A stretch of DNA of 64,000 nucleotides from Thiothrix winogradskyi. Its GTDB lineage: Bacteria; Pseudomonadota; Gammaproteobacteria; Thiotrichales; Thiotrichaceae. The translations under genes and the position numbers were made by a program. The stretch covers positions 2,852,001 to 2,916,000 of the forward strand of contig NZ_CP091244.1 of NCBI RefSeq assembly GCF_021650935.1, given 5' to 3'. Numbering within the stretch: the stretch's first letter is position 1; each line of letters begins with the position of its first letter. Shown here piece after piece: positions 34,817-43,541 of this stretch. Under the pieces are notes generated by a model. The model did no database searches. It had not been told where the DNA came from and was given only the letters and a program-made list of their open reading frames with translations.

Positions 34817-35622
34817 GCTAGTGTGTGTATTGCCGCCTGCAAATCCCTAAGCAATGGCGGTATGGTGTACTGTTTGCCGGAAAACTCGCGTACAGGCCAT
34901 AAACCAATCAGGGAATTGGTCATGAAGAGTGCGTGCGCCTGTTCAACGTCCTTCAGCGTTAAGGTGTGAATGTGGCATTGACTGCCGAATTTCTCAAGCG
35001 TTTGAATAATATATCGCCGCATTACGCCCGCAATGCCGCATTGTGTTAAATCAGGCGTACAGATTGCACCATCGGTACGTATCAAAAACAGGTTACTCAT
35101 CGTCCCCTCGATGACGTTGCCGTCATAATCGCAGACCAGCCCTTCCTGATAATCACCCCCGAATTCAGCCCTTGCTAAGACTTGTTCCAAGCGGTTCAGG
35201 TGTTTGAAACCGGCTAAACGCGGTTGATGTGCTAAGCGGGTTTCACACAAAGTTAAACGGATACCCTGTTCGGTGTAATTGTCTGGGTAGTTTGCCCAAG
35301 GGGATAATTGCAGAATGCGGGTTGGTTCAGTCGTGGTTGCTGGGCTGTAACCCCGTTGCCCACTGCCGCGCGTGACGATTAATTTGAGGGTCGCACGTTC
35401 TTGCGCAACACAAGCAGCCAGTATTTCCGCACGGAATGCTTCAAGATTGGGAAAACTGATATTCAACGCTTGCAAACCGGCACTGAGGCGTTGCAAATGC
35501 CAATCGAGTAATTGTGGCTTGCCTTGTTGCACACCGATGGTTTCCCACACGCCATCACCGTACAGCAAACCCCGATCCGTGACCGGTAAATGCGTCGCGA
35601 TGTCGCCGTTAACCCATATCAT
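34813..35622 (-). CDS. pabC: Aminodeoxychorismate lyase
   Basis: A 269-residue class IV PLP enzyme that converts 4-amino-4-deoxychorismate to p-aminobenzoate and pyruvate for folate. DRGLLYGDGVWET, GFKHLNRLEQVLAR (PLP-lysine in FKHLNR) and YDGNVIEGTMSNLFL are diagnostic. ATG at 35622 (MIWVNGD) is chosen; the frame is open to 35709 but that overlaps pabB. It still overlaps the pabB end by 14 bp, fitting a coupled pabB-pabC pair. Confidence 0.93.
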   Translation of the reverse strand: MIWVNGDIATHLPVTDRGLLYGDGVWETIGVQQGKPQLLDWHLQRLSAGLQALNISFPNLEAFRAEILAACVAQERATLKLIVTRGSGQRGYSPATTTEPTRILQLSPWANYPDNYTEQGIRLTLCETRLAHQPRLAGFKHLNRLEQVLARAEFGGDYQEGLVCDYDGNVIEGTMSNLFLIRTDGAICTPDLTQCGIAGVMRRYIIQTLEKFGSQCHIHTLTLKDVEQAHALFMTNSLIGLWPVREFSGKQYTIPPLLRDLQAAIHTLA

Positions 35623-36952
35623 GACCGAGCGCCCGCAGCAAACCTCGCGCTTTATGGCGGGTTTCCTTGAGTTCGTTGGGGGCAACCGAATCCATGACGA
35701 TGCCCGCACCCGTGCGAAATTGTAACTGTTTGCCTTGCAGCGTCATGGTGCGAATCAGGATATTCAAATCCATATCGCCGTTGTGATTCAGATAGCCGAC
35801 CGAGCCGGTGTAAGCGCCTCTGCCGGTTTGTTCCAGTTCGGCAATGATTTCCATGCAGCGCACTTTTGGGCAGCCAGTAATCGTGCCACCGGGGAAGACA
35901 GCGCGGATTATTTGCCCCGGCGTAATGCCTTCCCGCAATGTTCCCTGAATATTGGAAACAATGTGGTGGACGTGTTGATAGCTTTCCACCACCATTAATT
36001 CGTCGACATTGACTGTGCCGTATTCACAAATACGCCCCAAATCGTTGCGCTCTAAGTCAATCAACATAATGTGTTCAGCGCGTTCTTTGGGGTGTGCAAT
36101 CAGCTCTTCCAACAAAGCTTGATCACGTTCAGGGTCAGCACCGCGTGGGCGTGTACCCGCAATCGGGCGTGTATCCACCCTACCCGCTTGCACCCTGACC
36201 AAACGTTCAGGGGAAGAACTAATGATCGCAAATTCGCCAAAATCTGCCAGACAGGCAAATGGAGCGGGGTTGGTTTTACGCAGTAAGCGGTAAACGTCAG
36301 CCGCAGAATGTTCCGACCGTATGTCGCCACGCCATGCCCGCGATAAATTCACCTGAAACACATCCCCCGCCGCGATGTACTCGCGGATACGCTCAACCCC
36401 AGCGGTAAATTGCTCCAGCAGATCTTCGGCAATTTGCACCTGTAGCGACGCAAAATTTTGCGTCTCTACGTTCGTTGCTGCCATATCTGTCTGTATTTCA
36501 GCAAAAGCTTCAGCAAACCCCTCTTCAGCGACAACGATCGTCTCACCACGTAAATGATCCACGATCACCGCCGCTGGAATACGTACCGCTAACGCAATCG
36601 GCAAACCCACTGGTGTATCCGGCAATTGCAAAGTAGGCTCCAATTGCCCAACCAATTCATAACCAAGATAAAGAAACCACCCCCCCCGGAACGGCATCTC
36701 TTGTCCCTCCCCTGATAAGGGGAGGCTAGGAGGGGTTTCTTCCTTCTTGCTCCACGCTCCATCCAAGCATTCACAAAAACTGCTCTCCGCCAAATGATCC
36801 AGACGAATACATTCCTGCGGAAACGCAAACAGCAAGCTGTAACGGGATAATGGGGATGTAGCGACACTTTCCAGCAGGAAAGGATAACGGGCGGGATTTT
36901 GTGAATGCAGGGCGAGTAAATCGTACTCGCCCTTGAAGGTTTGCGTGTGCAA
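35609..36952 (-). CDS. pabB: Aminodeoxychorismate synthase component I
   Basis: A 447-residue chorismate-binding enzyme. GGWFLYLGYELVGQ, GDVFQVNLSRAW, FAIISSSPERLVRV, DTRPIAGTRPRG, MLIDLERNDLGRI and PGGTITGCPKVRCMEII match PabB. It aminates chorismate using ammonia from a PabA partner not present here. At about residues 73-87 there is an insertion, EETPPSLPLSGEGQE, encoded by a 20-bp palindrome that recurs at 47980. The frame is kept, so the enzyme may tolerate it in a surface loop. It starts 1 bp after the fabF stop. Confidence 0.94.
   Translation of the reverse strand: MHTQTFKGEYDLLALHSQNPARYPFLLESVATSPLSRYSLLFAFPQECIRLDHLAESSFCECLDGAWSKKEETPPSLPLSGEGQEMPFRGGWFLYLGYELVGQLEPTLQLPDTPVGLPIALAVRIPAAVIVDHLRGETIVVAEEGFAEAFAEIQTDMAATNVETQNFASLQVQIAEDLLEQFTAGVERIREYIAAGDVFQVNLSRAWRGDIRSEHSAADVYRLLRKTNPAPFACLADFGEFAIISSSPERLVRVQAGRVDTRPIAGTRPRGADPERDQALLEELIAHPKERAEHIMLIDLERNDLGRICEYGTVNVDELMVVESYQHVHHIVSNIQGTLREGITPGQIIRAVFPGGTITGCPKVRCMEIIAELEQTGRGAYTGSVGYLNHNGDMDLNILIRTMTLQGKQLQFRTGAGIVMDSVAPNELKETRHKARGLLRALGHDMG
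36706..36725. repeat. REP-like palindrome inside pabB
   Basis: CCTCCCC (36706-36712), loop TGATAA, GGGGAGG (36719-36725). The same palindrome with one loop change is found at 47980-47999. It lies in the pabB coding sequence and adds a proline-rich stretch. Confidence 0.8.
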
Positions 36953-38197
36953 TTAGATTTTCTTGAAAATCAAGGTTCCGTTCGTGCCACCAAAGCCAAA
37001 CGAATTGCTCATGGCAACCGTGACAGCGGTTTCGCGGGCAACGTTTGGCACATAGTCCAAATCGCACTCAGGATCTTGGTTATCCATATTGATCGTCGGC
37101 GGCAGAATCTGATCACGGATAGCCAATACGCTAAATACCGCTTCAATACCACCCGCAGCACCCAATAGGTGCCCAGTCATCGACTTGGTGGAACTAACTG
37201 CCACTTTGTAAGCATGATCACCCAACGCACGTTTTACCGCCATTGTTTCCGCTTTATCGCCAGCGGGGGTCGATGTGCCGTGTGCATTGACATAATCAAC
37301 ATCCGTCGTATTCAAGCCCGCATCTTTCATGGCATTCACCATGCAACGTGCTGCACCTTCACCGCCTTCGGATGGCGTGGTCATGTGGTAAGCATCACTG
37401 CTCATACCGTAACCGACCAGTTCGCAGTAAATCCGAGCGCCGCGTTTTTTCGCAAATTCGTACTCTTCCAGCACTAAAACGCCAGCGCCATCGCCAAGGA
37501 CGAAACCGTCACGATCCTTATCCCACGGGCGACTTGCCGCTTCGGGATCATCATTGCGGGTAGACAAGGCGCGAGCGGCGGCAAAACCACCGATGCCTAA
37601 CGGGGTAGACCCCATTTCTGCGCCACCGGCAATCATGACATCGGCATCGCCATAGGAAATCATGCGGGCGGCATCACCGATACTGTGAGTAGCGGTAGCG
37701 CAAGCCGACACAATCGACATATTCGGGCCTTTCAAGCCAAACATGATGGAAAGATTACCCGCCACCATATTGATAATACTGGCAGGCACGAAGAAAGGGG
37801 AAATCTTCCGCGCCCCGCCATTGAGGAATGTCGCATAATTGCGCTCAATGGTATCCAAACCACCAATCCCTGACCCCATCAGTACACCAATGCGCTCTGC
37901 ATTTTCTTCGGTGACTTCCAGACCGGCATCGCGAATCGCTTCAACGCCTGCACCGATGCCGTAATGGATAAATTTATCCATTTTTTTCTGGTCTTTGGGC
38001 TTGATGTAATCATCGGCATTAAAACCTTTGACGTTACCAGCAATCTGCACACTGAAGGCACTGGCATCGAACAGGTCAGGACTAATACGGTTAATCCCGC
38101 TGCGGCCAGCTTTGATATTGTCCCAAGCTGTTTCCAACTGAGAACCAACAGGTGAAACAATACCCAGACCTGTTACTACTACACGTCGCTTAGACAA
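36953..38197 (-). CDS. fabF: 3-oxoacyl-ACP synthase II (TTG start)
   Basis: A 414-residue KAS II condensing enzyme. SKRRVVVTGLGIVSPVG at the start, VSACATATHSIG with catalytic Cys166, NAHGTSTPAGD and STKSMTGHLLGAAGG with the two histidines, and NSFGFGGTNG are present. Comparison with the E. coli protein puts the start at TTG 38197 with a GGGG ribosome binding site upstream; the only upstream ATG (38257) would add 20 unusual residues. It elongates acyl-ACP chains in fatty-acid synthesis, downstream of acpP. Confidence 0.95.
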   Translation of the reverse strand: MSKRRVVVTGLGIVSPVGSQLETAWDNIKAGRSGINRISPDLFDASAFSVQIAGNVKGFNADDYIKPKDQKKMDKFIHYGIGAGVEAIRDAGLEVTEENAERIGVLMGSGIGGLDTIERNYATFLNGGARKISPFFVPASIINMVAGNLSIMFGLKGPNMSIVSACATATHSIGDAARMISYGDADVMIAGGAEMGSTPLGIGGFAAARALSTRNDDPEAASRPWDKDRDGFVLGDGAGVLVLEEYEFAKKRGARIYCELVGYGMSSDAYHMTTPSEGGEGAARCMVNAMKDAGLNTTDVDYVNAHGTSTPAGDKAETMAVKRALGDHAYKVAVSSTKSMTGHLLGAAGGIEAVFSVLAIRDQILPPTINMDNQDPECDLDYVPNVARETAVTVAMSNSFGFGGTNGTLIFKKI

Positions 38198-38281
38198 ACT
38201 TATGCCCCTATCTAATCGTGACAAACAGACAAGCAGACAAACCGCAACCCATCGCAATGGATCGCGGCTTATCAGCAGAAC

Positions 38282-38524
38282 TTAACCTTTTTGTGGCTGA
38301 GCTTTGATATAATCAATAGCTGCTTGCACAGTGGTGATCTTTTCTGCGTCTTCATCAGGGATTTCAGCACCGAATTCTTCTTCCAGTGCCATAACCAGTT
38401 CAACGGTGTCCAGAGAATCCGCGCCCAGATCGTCAATGAAAGAAGATGAATTTTTTACTTCAGCTTCATCAACGCCTAATTGTTCAACAACGATTTTCTT
38501 GACGCGTTCTTCTATATCGCTCAT
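38282..38524 (-). CDS. acpP: Acyl carrier protein
   Basis: An 80-residue acidic helical protein; DDLGADSLDTVELVMALEEE contains the phosphopantetheine attachment Ser37. It carries acyl intermediates for FabD, FabG and FabF, encoded around it. A separate gap of 80 bp before the gene may hold its own promoter, as is common for this highly expressed gene. Confidence 0.98.
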   Translation of the reverse strand: MSDIEERVKKIVVEQLGVDEAEVKNSSSFIDDLGADSLDTVELVMALEEEFGAEIPDEDAEKITTVQAAIDYIKAQPQKG

Positions 38525-38604
38525 GGTCTTGTGTTCCTCGTAAATAAAAAGTATTGGTAGCGGTAGACTATTGTATTTAAAACCCGTGCATCATACCAGC
38601 AGGT

Positions 38605-39360
38605 TTAAGCCATATACATACCACCGTTGACATGAATTGTCTCGCCTGTGATGTATGCACCCAAAGAGGACGCTAAAAACAACACAGCTCCGGCAATTTC
38701 ATTGGGTTGCCCTAAGCGGCTTAGTGGGATATTTTGCAGCAAATGACTGCGCTGCTCTTCGGACAATTCGCGGGTCATATCCGTATCAATGAACCCCGGC
38801 GCAACCACATTCACCGTAATGTTGCGTGAACCGATTTCGCGAGCCAGTGATTTGGAAAACCCGACCAAACCAGCTTTGGCGGCGGCGTAGTTGGTTTGCC
38901 CCGGATTCCCGGACGCACCCACCACGGATGAAATCGAGATAATGCGCCCTTTTTTGGCTTTGGTCATGCCGCGCATACACACCTTGCTCATGCGGTACAC
39001 CGATGTCAGGTTGGTAGCAATAATGTCATCCCATTCCTCATCCTTCATGCGCATCAACAAGTTATCGCGGGTAATGCCAGCATTATTCACCAGCACACTG
39101 ATACCACCGAATTCCCCAGTTACCGCTTTAGTGACGGATTCGATGGAATCTTTGTCGGCAACATTCAACACCATTCCTTTGCCCACAATACCCGCAGCGG
39201 CTAAATAGGCGGAAATGGCTTCAGCACCTTTTTCACTGGTCGCCGTGCCGACAACGGTTGCGCCCGCTTTGCCTAACATTTCTGCAATGCTACGCCCGAT
39301 ACCTCGGCTTGCGCCGGTCACTAGGGCGATTTCACCCTGTAAACTGATGAGTGAATCCAT
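38605..39360 (-). CDS. fabG: 3-oxoacyl-ACP reductase
   Basis: A 251-residue short-chain dehydrogenase. NADPH-binding TGASRGIGRSIA, NNAG at 92-95, and catalytic Ser145, Tyr158 and Lys162 (YAAAK) are all in place. It performs the first reduction in each fatty-acid elongation cycle. It overlaps fabD by 1 bp (stop/start), so the two are coupled. Confidence 0.97.
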   Translation of the reverse strand: MDSLISLQGEIALVTGASRGIGRSIAEMLGKAGATVVGTATSEKGAEAISAYLAAAGIVGKGMVLNVADKDSIESVTKAVTGEFGGISVLVNNAGITRDNLLMRMKDEEWDDIIATNLTSVYRMSKVCMRGMTKAKKGRIISISSVVGASGNPGQTNYAAAKAGLVGFSKSLAREIGSRNITVNVVAPGFIDTDMTRELSEEQRSHLLQNIPLSRLGQPNEIAGAVLFLASSLGAYITGETIHVNGGMYMA

Positions 39361-40307
39361 TACGCTCCCGCCTCCTCACAAAGTTTTAATGCTTCTTCCA
39401 ATGTTTTGCTATCTAGGATGCATACCGCACCAAGTTTACGGTCGATCCGTTTATTCAGACCCGTCAACACCTTACCGGGACCAAACTCAATCGCCGCCGT
39501 CGCGCCATAGGTATGCTGCAATGCTTGGATCGTATCAACCCAGCGCACCGGGCGATAGAGTTGTTGTGCTAAAGCGCTGCGCATCTCATCCGCAGTGGTG
39601 CGGGTTTGCGCATCGACGTTATGCAGCACGGGAATTTGCGCCGCATTAACCGTGGTAGCCGCTAATTGAGTCGCCAACTGCGTTGCAGCAGGCAGCATCA
39701 GTGCACAATGAGAAGGCACACTCACGGACAATTTGATGGCTTTTTTCGCACCCATTTCCGTTGCCACTTGAATGGCTCGCTCAATCGCAGTCGCATTCCC
39801 CGCAATCACAACCTGTCCCGGTGAGTTGAAATTCACCGCCTCGACGACTTCGCCTTGAGCTGCTTGCGCACAAGCTGCCACAATTTGCGCATCATCCAAC
39901 CCCAGAACCGCAGCCATTGCCCCTTCGCCGTCTGCCACTGCCGATTGCATCAGGCGGGCACGTTCTGCGACTAACGCCACCGCATCTGTAAAATTCAATA
40001 CACCCGCTGCTACCAGCGCGGAATATTCACCCAAACTATGCCCAGCTAAGGCAACTGGCTGACATCCCCCTTGTTTCAGCCAAACACGCCAGACGGCGAC
40101 ACCAGCAGCCAACATTAACGGCTGGGTATTTTCAGTGCTATTGAGTGCGGCTTCAGGCCCTTCCTGAGTCAATTGCCACAAATCACGCCCCAACACGTCA
40201 GAAGCTTCTTGGAAAGTGTCACGCACTTCCGCAAAGTCTGCGCTCAAGGTCGCCAGCATACCGAGTGACTGCGAACCCTGCCCCGGAAAAATACCCGCAA
40301 TAGTCAT
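39360..40307 (-). CDS. fabD: Malonyl-CoA:ACP transacylase
   Basis: A 315-residue acyltransferase. GIFPGQGSQSLGM at the N-terminus, AGHSLGEYSAL with nucleophile Ser91, and SVPSHCALM with the catalytic His are standard. It loads malonyl groups on ACP. First gene of this part of the operon; the usual plsX and fabH neighbours are not upstream, because infA is divergent at 154 bp. Confidence 0.97.
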   Translation of the reverse strand: MTIAGIFPGQGSQSLGMLATLSADFAEVRDTFQEASDVLGRDLWQLTQEGPEAALNSTENTQPLMLAAGVAVWRVWLKQGGCQPVALAGHSLGEYSALVAAGVLNFTDAVALVAERARLMQSAVADGEGAMAAVLGLDDAQIVAACAQAAQGEVVEAVNFNSPGQVVIAGNATAIERAIQVATEMGAKKAIKLSVSVPSHCALMLPAATQLATQLAATTVNAAQIPVLHNVDAQTRTTADEMRSALAQQLYRPVRWVDTIQALQHTYGATAAIEFGPGKVLTGLNKRIDRKLGAVCILDSKTLEEALKLCEEAGA

Positions 40308-40398
40308 GTGTTTTACTGCTCCCGCGTGAAAAATCGTTCTATCCTAATAAAATTATGTTGCCATGAAAACTGTCAAAGCGAGAAATCTAAAAAAGAAC

Positions 40399-40426
40399 TT
40401 GTCATCTGGCGTGTGGCAAGGATAAT
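40399..40426 (+). promoter_or_regulatory. Candidate sigma-70 promoter of infA
   Basis: TTGTCA (40399-40404) and GATAAT (40421-40426) are separated by 16 bp, each with one mismatch to consensus, 35 bp before the infA start. Confidence 0.5.
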
Positions 40427-40461
40427 ACGCCGTTTAGTATACTTTAGTATTTAGCGAGATT

Positions 40462-40680
40462 ATGGCGAAAGAAGATTACATTGAAATGGAAGGCATTGTG
40501 CAGGAAACCCTGCCTAATACGACTTTCCGCGTTCAGCTAGACAATGGTCACGTGGTTAATGCCCACATTTCCGGGCGTATGCGTAAGAACTACATCCGCA
40601 TTTTGACCGGCGACCGCGTTACCGTACAGCTCACCCCTTACGATCTTACCAAAGGTCGCATTAGCTACCGCAACAAATAA
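40462..40680 (+). CDS. infA: Translation initiation factor IF-1
   Basis: A 72-residue S1/OB-fold protein: MAKEDYIEMEGIVQETLPNT, HISGRMRKNYIRILTGD and VQLTPYDLTKGRI are invariant IF-1 features. It blocks the ribosomal A site during initiation. Monocistronic on the plus strand, next to clpA as in many proteobacteria. Confidence 0.98.
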   Translation: MAKEDYIEMEGIVQETLPNTTFRVQLDNGHVVNAHISGRMRKNYIRILTGDRVTVQLTPYDLTKGRISYRNK

Positions 40681-40702
40681 AAATGCGCCCCGCAGGGCGC
40701 AT
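40678..40702 (-). terminator. Intrinsic terminator for clpA (possibly shared with infA)
   Basis: ATGCGCCC (40683-40690) pairs perfectly with GGGCGCAT (40695-40702) around a CGCA loop. Read on the minus strand the stem is followed by a T run, so it should end clpA transcription; on the plus strand no T run follows. Confidence 0.75.
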
Positions 40703-40726
40703 GGTGTGTCAGTTTCCCGATTATGC

Positions 40727-43021
40727 TTAGGCTGGTACAGCTTCTGTACCGTGCATTTCAATTACCAGCCCGTCATCATCTGCCGATACTTCCACTCGAC
40801 CACCCTGGCTGAGTTCGCCAAACAGAATGGCATCTGCCAGTGGTTTTTTGATGTGTTCCTGAATCACCCGTTCCATCGGACGTGCACCCATCAAACGGTC
40901 ATAACCTTTCTCAGCTAACCAATGACGCGCTGCTTCGTCGACAACCAGCACCACTTTTTTCGGCTCCAGTTGCGCCTCCAGCTTGATAATGAACTTGTCC
41001 ACTACTGAAGACACCACTTCAGCCGTCAGCGGGTTAAACTGAATCACGGCATCCAAACGGTTACGGAACTCTGGTGAGAAGGTGCGGTTAACCGCTTCGG
41101 TCGCATCCAGCGTGTGATCTTGCACGGTGAAACCGAGCGATTTGCGGCTGATATTCTCCGCCCCCGCATTACTGGTCATGATCAGAATCACATTGCGGAA
41201 GTCGATCTTGCGCCCGTTTGCATCCGTCAGCGTACCGTGATCCATCACTTGCAGCAGAATATTGAAAATATCCGGGTGGGCTTTTTCAATTTCATCCAGC
41301 AACAAGACCGCGTGCGGGTGTTTGTTAATCGCATCGGTAAGCAAACCACCTTCGTCATACCCGACATAGCCCGGCGGCGCACCAATCAGGCGCGAAACCG
41401 TATGGCGTTCCATGTATTCGGACATATCAAAGCGCAGTAACTCGATTCCCAACCGTAAAGCCAACTGCTTAGAGACTTCGGTCTTACCTACCCCGGTTGG
41501 CCCTGCAAACATAAACGAGCCAATCGGTTTGGTATCATCACGCAAGCCAGAACGCGCCATTTTGATCGCGGCAGTTAACTGCTCAACGGCTTTGTCTTGC
41601 CCGAAGATCACCATTTTCAAATCACGTTCCAGATTACGCAGGGTTTGCATATCCGAGGTGGAGACCGATTTGGGTGGAATTCGCGCGATTTTTGCCACAA
41701 TGTCTTCAATATCGGTGACATTGATGGTTTTCTTGCGGGAAGCCGCCGGTTGCAATTGACGGTTTGCGCCTGCTTCGTCAATCACATCAATGGCTTTGTC
41801 AGGCAAATGCCGGTCATTGATATATTTAGCCGCCAATTCTGCTGCCGCTTTGAGCGCAGGCTGGGTATAGCGCACATTGTGGTGTGCCTCGAAACGCGAT
41901 TTCAAGCCTTTGAGGATTTCAATGGTTTCTTCTACCGACGGCTCATTGATGTCGATCTTCTGGAAACGTCGCGCCAAAGCACGGTCTTTCTCGAAAATGG
42001 TATGGTATTCCTGAAAGGTGGTCGAACCGATGCATTTGAGTTCGCCCGTCGACAATACCGGCTTGATGAGATTGGAAGCATCCATTGTACCGCCGGAGGT
42101 TGCCCCAGCACCGATAATGGTGTGAATCTCATCTATGAACAACACCGCGTGTGGTTCATTCTTGATTTGCTTCAGCACAGCTTTCAGGCGCTTTTCAAAG
42201 TCACCCCGGTATTTAGTGCCAGCCAGTAATGATCCCATATCCAAGGAATAAATCACGGCATCGGCGAGAATTTCCGGCACCTCTCCATCCACAATACGTT
42301 TTGCCAAGCCTTCGGCAATCGCGGTTTTACCAACGCCTGCTTCACCCACCAGCAAAGGATTGTTTTTGCGGCGGCGGCACAAGACTTGAATGGTGCGTTC
42401 AATTTCGAGATCACGCCCAATCAGGGGGTCAATTTTGCCTTCCAGCGCCATATCGTTCAGATTGCTGGCGTATTTTTCCAAAGGCTTCCCATTGTCATTG
42501 GTTTCAGCATCGGTTTCAGACGGGTTGCCGGATGACTGCGGCGTATCGTCATCAGATCCCTTGCCCTGAGACGCCTCTGGCTGGTGATCCTTGCGGATGC
42601 CGTGGGAGATAAAGTTAATAATATCCAAACGGGTCACACGGTGCCGTGACAGGAAATACACCGCATGGGAATCCGGCTCGCCAAAAATAGCCACCAGAAT
42701 CGCATCCCCCGTCACCTCACCCTTGCGCGAAGTTTGGGCGCTGTAAATGGCCCGGTGGATGACACGCTGAAACCCTAACGTGGGTTGCACATCGCGGTGT
42801 GGGTCATTTTCAGGAACCAAAGGCGTGTTTTCATCCACGAACATATCAAGTTCACGGCGTAACTGTGGAATATCCACTGAACAGGCACGCAATGCCTCTG
42901 CCTCACTGGGGTTATCCAGCATAATCAATAGCAAATGCTCAACGGTGACAAACTCGTAACGGCGGTTACGGGCATCGCTGTACAGCGTATTGATCGAGTA
43001 TTCTACTTCAGCGCTCAACAT
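40727..43021 (-). CDS. clpA: ATP-dependent Clp protease ATP-binding subunit ClpA
   Basis: A 764-residue unfoldase. The Clp N-domain (MLSAEVEYSINTLYSDA) binds ClpS; two AAA+ modules follow with Walker A GEAGVGKTA and GPTGVGKTE and Walker B LFIDEIH and LLLDEIEKAH. It feeds proteins to ClpP. ATG at 43021 is preferred to 43048, as it gives the usual N-terminus and leaves a 5-bp gap after clpS. Confidence 0.97.
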   Translation of the reverse strand: MLSAEVEYSINTLYSDARNRRYEFVTVEHLLLIMLDNPSEAEALRACSVDIPQLRRELDMFVDENTPLVPENDPHRDVQPTLGFQRVIHRAIYSAQTSRKGEVTGDAILVAIFGEPDSHAVYFLSRHRVTRLDIINFISHGIRKDHQPEASQGKGSDDDTPQSSGNPSETDAETNDNGKPLEKYASNLNDMALEGKIDPLIGRDLEIERTIQVLCRRRKNNPLLVGEAGVGKTAIAEGLAKRIVDGEVPEILADAVIYSLDMGSLLAGTKYRGDFEKRLKAVLKQIKNEPHAVLFIDEIHTIIGAGATSGGTMDASNLIKPVLSTGELKCIGSTTFQEYHTIFEKDRALARRFQKIDINEPSVEETIEILKGLKSRFEAHHNVRYTQPALKAAAELAAKYINDRHLPDKAIDVIDEAGANRQLQPAASRKKTINVTDIEDIVAKIARIPPKSVSTSDMQTLRNLERDLKMVIFGQDKAVEQLTAAIKMARSGLRDDTKPIGSFMFAGPTGVGKTEVSKQLALRLGIELLRFDMSEYMERHTVSRLIGAPPGYVGYDEGGLLTDAINKHPHAVLLLDEIEKAHPDIFNILLQVMDHGTLTDANGRKIDFRNVILIMTSNAGAENISRKSLGFTVQDHTLDATEAVNRTFSPEFRNRLDAVIQFNPLTAEVVSSVVDKFIIKLEAQLEPKKVVLVVDEAARHWLAEKGYDRLMGARPMERVIQEHIKKPLADAILFGELSQGGRVEVSADDDGLVIEMHGTEAVPA

Positions 43022-43026
43022 AAGAC

Positions 43027-43359
43027 TTATGCCTCTTCCATTGTACACAGCAAAGGATGTTGATGTTCCCGCGCAAACCGGCTGACTTGAGCCACCTTGG
43101 TTTCCGCTATGTCACGAGTATAGACGCCACAAACACCTTTGCCACGGGTATGTACGTGTAACATGATGCGAGTCGCATTCTCGTGATCCATATCGAAGAA
43201 CGTTTGCAGTACTTCGACTACAAAGTCCATCGGAGTGAAATCATCGTTTAATAGTATAACTTTAAAGCGGGGTGGTTCTTTTACCTCTGGGCGGGATTCC
43301 TGTACCGCTACACCGGAATCCTGGCCGTTACCATGATCTTCTTTGTGTTTTTGCGCCAT
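43027..43359 (-). CDS. clpS: ClpS adaptor protein
   Basis: A 110-residue protein: FKVILLNDDFTPMDFVVEVL, HVHTRGKGVCGVYTRDIAETK match ClpS, which delivers N-end-rule substrates to ClpA. The N-terminal extension is disordered, as required for delivery. ATG at 43359 (MAQKHKED) is preferred over 43380. It is directly upstream of clpA, the standard arrangement. Confidence 0.95.
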   Translation of the reverse strand: MAQKHKEDHGNGQDSGVAVQESRPEVKEPPRFKVILLNDDFTPMDFVVEVLQTFFDMDHENATRIMLHVHTRGKGVCGVYTRDIAETKVAQVSRFAREHQHPLLCTMEEA

Positions 43360-43481
43360 TTCTACTTTACCTTGCCCCAAGCTTACGGGTTGTCATGCTA
43401 ATGTTATAAACGGTTTGACCGTTCGCTGTCACTATTCCTTGCATAGATTGGTGTAACTTCCCGAAATACAAGTGTCCCAAT

Positions 43482-43511
43482 AAAAAAACAGGCGACACTC
43501 AGGCCGCCCGT
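43482..43511 (-). terminator. Intrinsic terminator of icd
   Basis: On the minus strand ACGGGCG and CGCCTGT form a 7-bp stem with one G-T pair around a 10-base loop, followed by seven T residues (43482-43488). It lies 31 bp after the icd stop. Confidence 0.8.
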
Positions 43512-43541
43512 TGTCACACAGTAACGCTAACGTGCCATGCC

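Noticed and set aside
36071..36330. Short frames opposite pabB
   Set aside because: Shadows of a conserved enzyme.
38198..38257. ATG start for fabF at 38257
   Set aside because: It adds 20 residues absent from FabF; the TTG at 38197 gives the conserved SKRRVVVTG N-terminus and has a ribosome binding site.
41597..42229. 210-codon plus-strand frame opposite clpA
   Set aside because: It lies fully inside the conserved second half of ClpA and shows no family features.
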